Source: Planctomycetaceae bacterium (lineage in GTDB: Bacteria > Planctomycetota > Planctomycetia > Pirellulales > Thermoguttaceae). Taken from it: 6,429 bases of DNA. The notes below the pieces were generated by a model that did no database searches, was not told the origin of the DNA, and saw nothing but the letters and a program-made list of their open reading frames with translations. The stretch covers positions 1 through 6,429 of the forward strand of contig JAIRLW010000624.1 in NCBI GenBank assembly GCA_031259095.1. The letters run 5' to 3'. A program made the position numbers and the translations under genes. Position 1 is the stretch's first letter. Each line of letters starts with the position of its first letter. This document shows, piece after piece, positions 5,396 to 6,429 of the stretch.

Positions 5396-5578
5396 AATTT
5401 GGTAATCTATCAGTGGAATCTTTGTATCTCCATCTTTTCCCCATTTTCCGCGAAATATTGCGTATTCTGCGTTCAAGTTAAACGCAAAATATGCTGAATA
5501 GCGCAAAACACACAGAATATGAAGGAAAAACTACGGAATCGTTAAAAAATAAAATAGTCCGCTGATAGATTACAAATT
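5396..5578. repeat. 183-bp element bounded by about 20-bp inverted repeats
   Basis: GTAATCTATCAGTGG (5402-5416) and CCGCTGATAGATTAC (5559-5573) are complementary at 14 of 15 positions. With one single-base gap the arms extend outward to 5396 and 5578. A second palindrome is centred inside: 5460-5473 with 5481-5494, 12 of 14 complementary, loop of seven bases. No transposase is encoded. The size and design suit a MITE-like element or a large cruciform just upstream of the ABC gene. The sequence AACTTCTAAAAA at its left edge (5386-5397) also occurs at 2749-2760. Confidence 0.5.
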
Positions 5579-5678
5579 CTCCCCGTTGTAAAATTTTTGA
5601 TAAAACAAAATTCATACATCGAACAAAGCAGATGTAATGTTCCTAAAAATTATGCCCAATTCTGAAAATCTCAGCGTA

Positions 5679-5741
5679 AAATTAGTTAATTCTAGGTTAG
5701 AATTAGTTAATTCCAGGTTAGAATTAGTTAATTCTATGGGT
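5679..5741. repeat. 21-bp tandem repeat, three units, each with a palindromic core
   Basis: Three 21-bp units (5679-5699, 5700-5720, 5721-5741) share the core GAATTAGTTAATTC, with A for G at the first base of unit 1. The core is a near-perfect palindrome: GAATTA, two bases, TAATTC. The 21-bp period equals two helical turns, so the cores face the same side of the DNA. The array lies about 100 bp upstream of the predicted dfx promoter. It also falls in a 67-codon open frame as repeats of LVNSRLE, which I do not accept as a gene. I see no gene in the 5354-5915 gap; beyond this array, the 183-bp inverted-repeat element and the dfx promoter, nothing else stands out. Confidence 0.75.
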
Positions 5742-5836
5742 CAATTTCCAAGTTCGGGGTCTATTTTACCGAAAAGAGATTCGCAATTCCAGAGGTTGGA
5801 ACAAAAAATAAGGAATTTGGCGTCACTGTTTACCTC

Positions 5837-5865
5837 TTGATTTGTATGCTGTGATTGCTTAGAAT
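5837..5865 (+). promoter_or_regulatory. Sigma-70-type promoter for dfx
   Basis: TTGATT (5837-5842) and TAGAAT (5860-5865) are 17 bases apart. The expected start near 5872 leaves a leader of about 44 nt with GGAG at 5903-5906, nine bases before the ATG. The layout closely matches the predicted exbB promoter. Confidence 0.55.
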
Positions 5866-5915
5866 AATTTGATTGTTTAGTTCATTCTCAATTTCCTAAC
5901 CCGGAGAATTTAATT

Positions 5916-6293
5916 ATGGCAAAAGTTTACGAAGTTTATGTATGTGAGTTATGCGGCAATATCGTTGAAGTTCTCGATGGAGCCGATGGCGATTTAGTTT
6001 GTTGCGGACAGGAAATGACTCTACAAACAGCCAATACGGTTGATGCCGCAAAAGAAAAACATGTTCCTGTGGTCACGGTGAACGGCAATACCGTCACCGT
6101 TCAGGTTGGCAGTACGTTACATCCGATGGAAGAAAAACATCACATCGCCTGGATTGAACTCCGGCAAGGGAACAAATTACAGAGAGTTCAACTCCAACCG
6201 GGAGAAGAACCAAAAGCCGTTTTTAACATCGAAAACGGCGTTCCCGTCATTGTCCGTGAATACTGTAATTTACACGGACTTTGGCAAGCATGA
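5916..6293 (+). CDS. dfx: Desulfoferrodoxin (superoxide reductase, two-iron type)
   Basis: This 125-residue cytoplasmic enzyme reduces superoxide to hydrogen peroxide without releasing oxygen, the usual superoxide defence of anaerobes. The N-terminal desulforedoxin domain (1-37) has four cysteines for a rubredoxin-like iron: Cys10 and Cys13 (CELC), Cys29 and Cys30 (CC). The C-terminal neelaredoxin domain carries the catalytic iron site: EKHVP with Glu47, Lys48 and His49; HPMEEKHH with His69 and His75; and CNLHGLW with the Cys117 axial ligand and His120. All ligands are present, and the length matches Desulfovibrio Dfx (about 126), so it should be active. The electron donor, normally a rubredoxin, is not encoded nearby. 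The ATG at 5916 has GGAG nine bases upstream and its own promoter; it appears monocistronic, ending in a hairpin element. Confidence 0.96.
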   Translation: MAKVYEVYVCELCGNIVEVLDGADGDLVCCGQEMTLQTANTVDAAKEKHVPVVTVNGNTVTVQVGSTLHPMEEKHHIAWIELRQGNKLQRVQLQPGEEPKAVFNIENGVPVIVREYCNLHGLWQA

Positions 6294-6299
6294 CCATTA

Positions 6300-6395
6300 G
6301 GAGAGTGGAGAGTGGAAAGTTGATAGTGGAGAGTATCGCAAGCGTTATTCCGACAGCGGCAATTAAACGACCGCTTGCGATACTCTCCGCTCTCC
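6300..6395. repeat. Heptamer array plus 17-bp perfect hairpin downstream of dfx
   Basis: Five 7-bp units based on GGAGAGT run from 6300 to 6334; units 3 and 4 are variants. The last unit begins a perfect 17-bp inverted repeat, 6328-6344 with 6372-6388, enclosing a 27-nt loop that holds a small CCG-ACAG-CGG hairpin. The right arm ends in two heptamers in opposite orientation, ACTCTCC and GCTCTCC (6382-6395). Starting seven bases after the dfx stop, it may terminate dfx transcription. The following TAAAAATTCTG is not a proper U-tract, so a repeat-element origin is at least as likely. Confidence 0.65.
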
Positions 6396-6429
6396 GCTAA
6401 AAATTCTGTATTTTATGCGTTTCTTGATC

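Noticed and set aside
5354..5506. 51-residue N-terminal extension of the ABC ATPase from a TTG start
   Set aside because: The added part lies in an inverted-repeat element, starts at TTG without a ribosome-binding site, and has no counterpart in NatA-like ATPases.
5637..5840. 67-codon ORF with LVNSRLE repeats
   Set aside because: It has no Shine-Dalgarno, no recognised domain and a composition set by the 21-bp DNA repeat; its end overlaps the predicted dfx promoter. Treated as non-coding repeat DNA.

Overview
The window looks like chromosomal DNA from an anaerobic bacterium of moderate to low GC content. A host- or gut-associated member of the Planctomycetes (Pirellulales/Thermoguttaceae type) is my best guess, with other PVC-group bacteria as the alternative. 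The grounds are a secreted DUF1080 (3-keto-disaccharide hydrolase) protein, a family strongly expanded in Planctomycetes; a desulfoferrodoxin, typical of anaerobes; a signal-peptide-bearing ExbB paired with ExbD; and wide, repeat-rich gaps between genes. This assignment is inference; there is no rRNA or other marker in the window.

Layout. 51-1040 (-) encodes a PP-loop ATPase related to the tRNA thiolases MnmA/ThiI. A 333-bp divergent promoter region (1041-1373) separates it from exbB (1374-2240, +) and exbD (2284-2718, +), which form a proton-channel operon. exbD converges on three minus-strand genes, read in the order ABC-type ATPase (5353-4427), secreted DUF1080 protein (4279-3635) and HAD phosphatase (3514-2867). 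After a 560-bp gene-free, repeat-rich stretch comes desulfoferrodoxin dfx (5916-6293, +), followed by a heptamer-flanked hairpin.

How the genes work together. Only exbB-exbD is an evident functional unit. The minus-strand trio may be partly co-transcribed, but the DUF1080 gene has its own good promoter and a structured leader. The HAD and dfx genes also have good ribosome-binding sites. The ABC ATPase has no permease partner here. dfx is a monocistronic oxidative-stress gene.

No complete novel system such as a defence island, CRISPR, mobile element or biosynthetic cluster is visible. The most unusual signal is in the non-coding DNA. Most of the larger gaps between genes hold a different short tandem array (units of 13, 10, 9, 21 and 7 bp). 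Several of these arrays sit inside or beside paired inverted repeats. Other points worth checking are a tiny ORF whose stop overlaps the exbD start, an SD-sequestering leader hairpin before the DUF1080 gene, and a lipobox-like signal sequence on ExbB.
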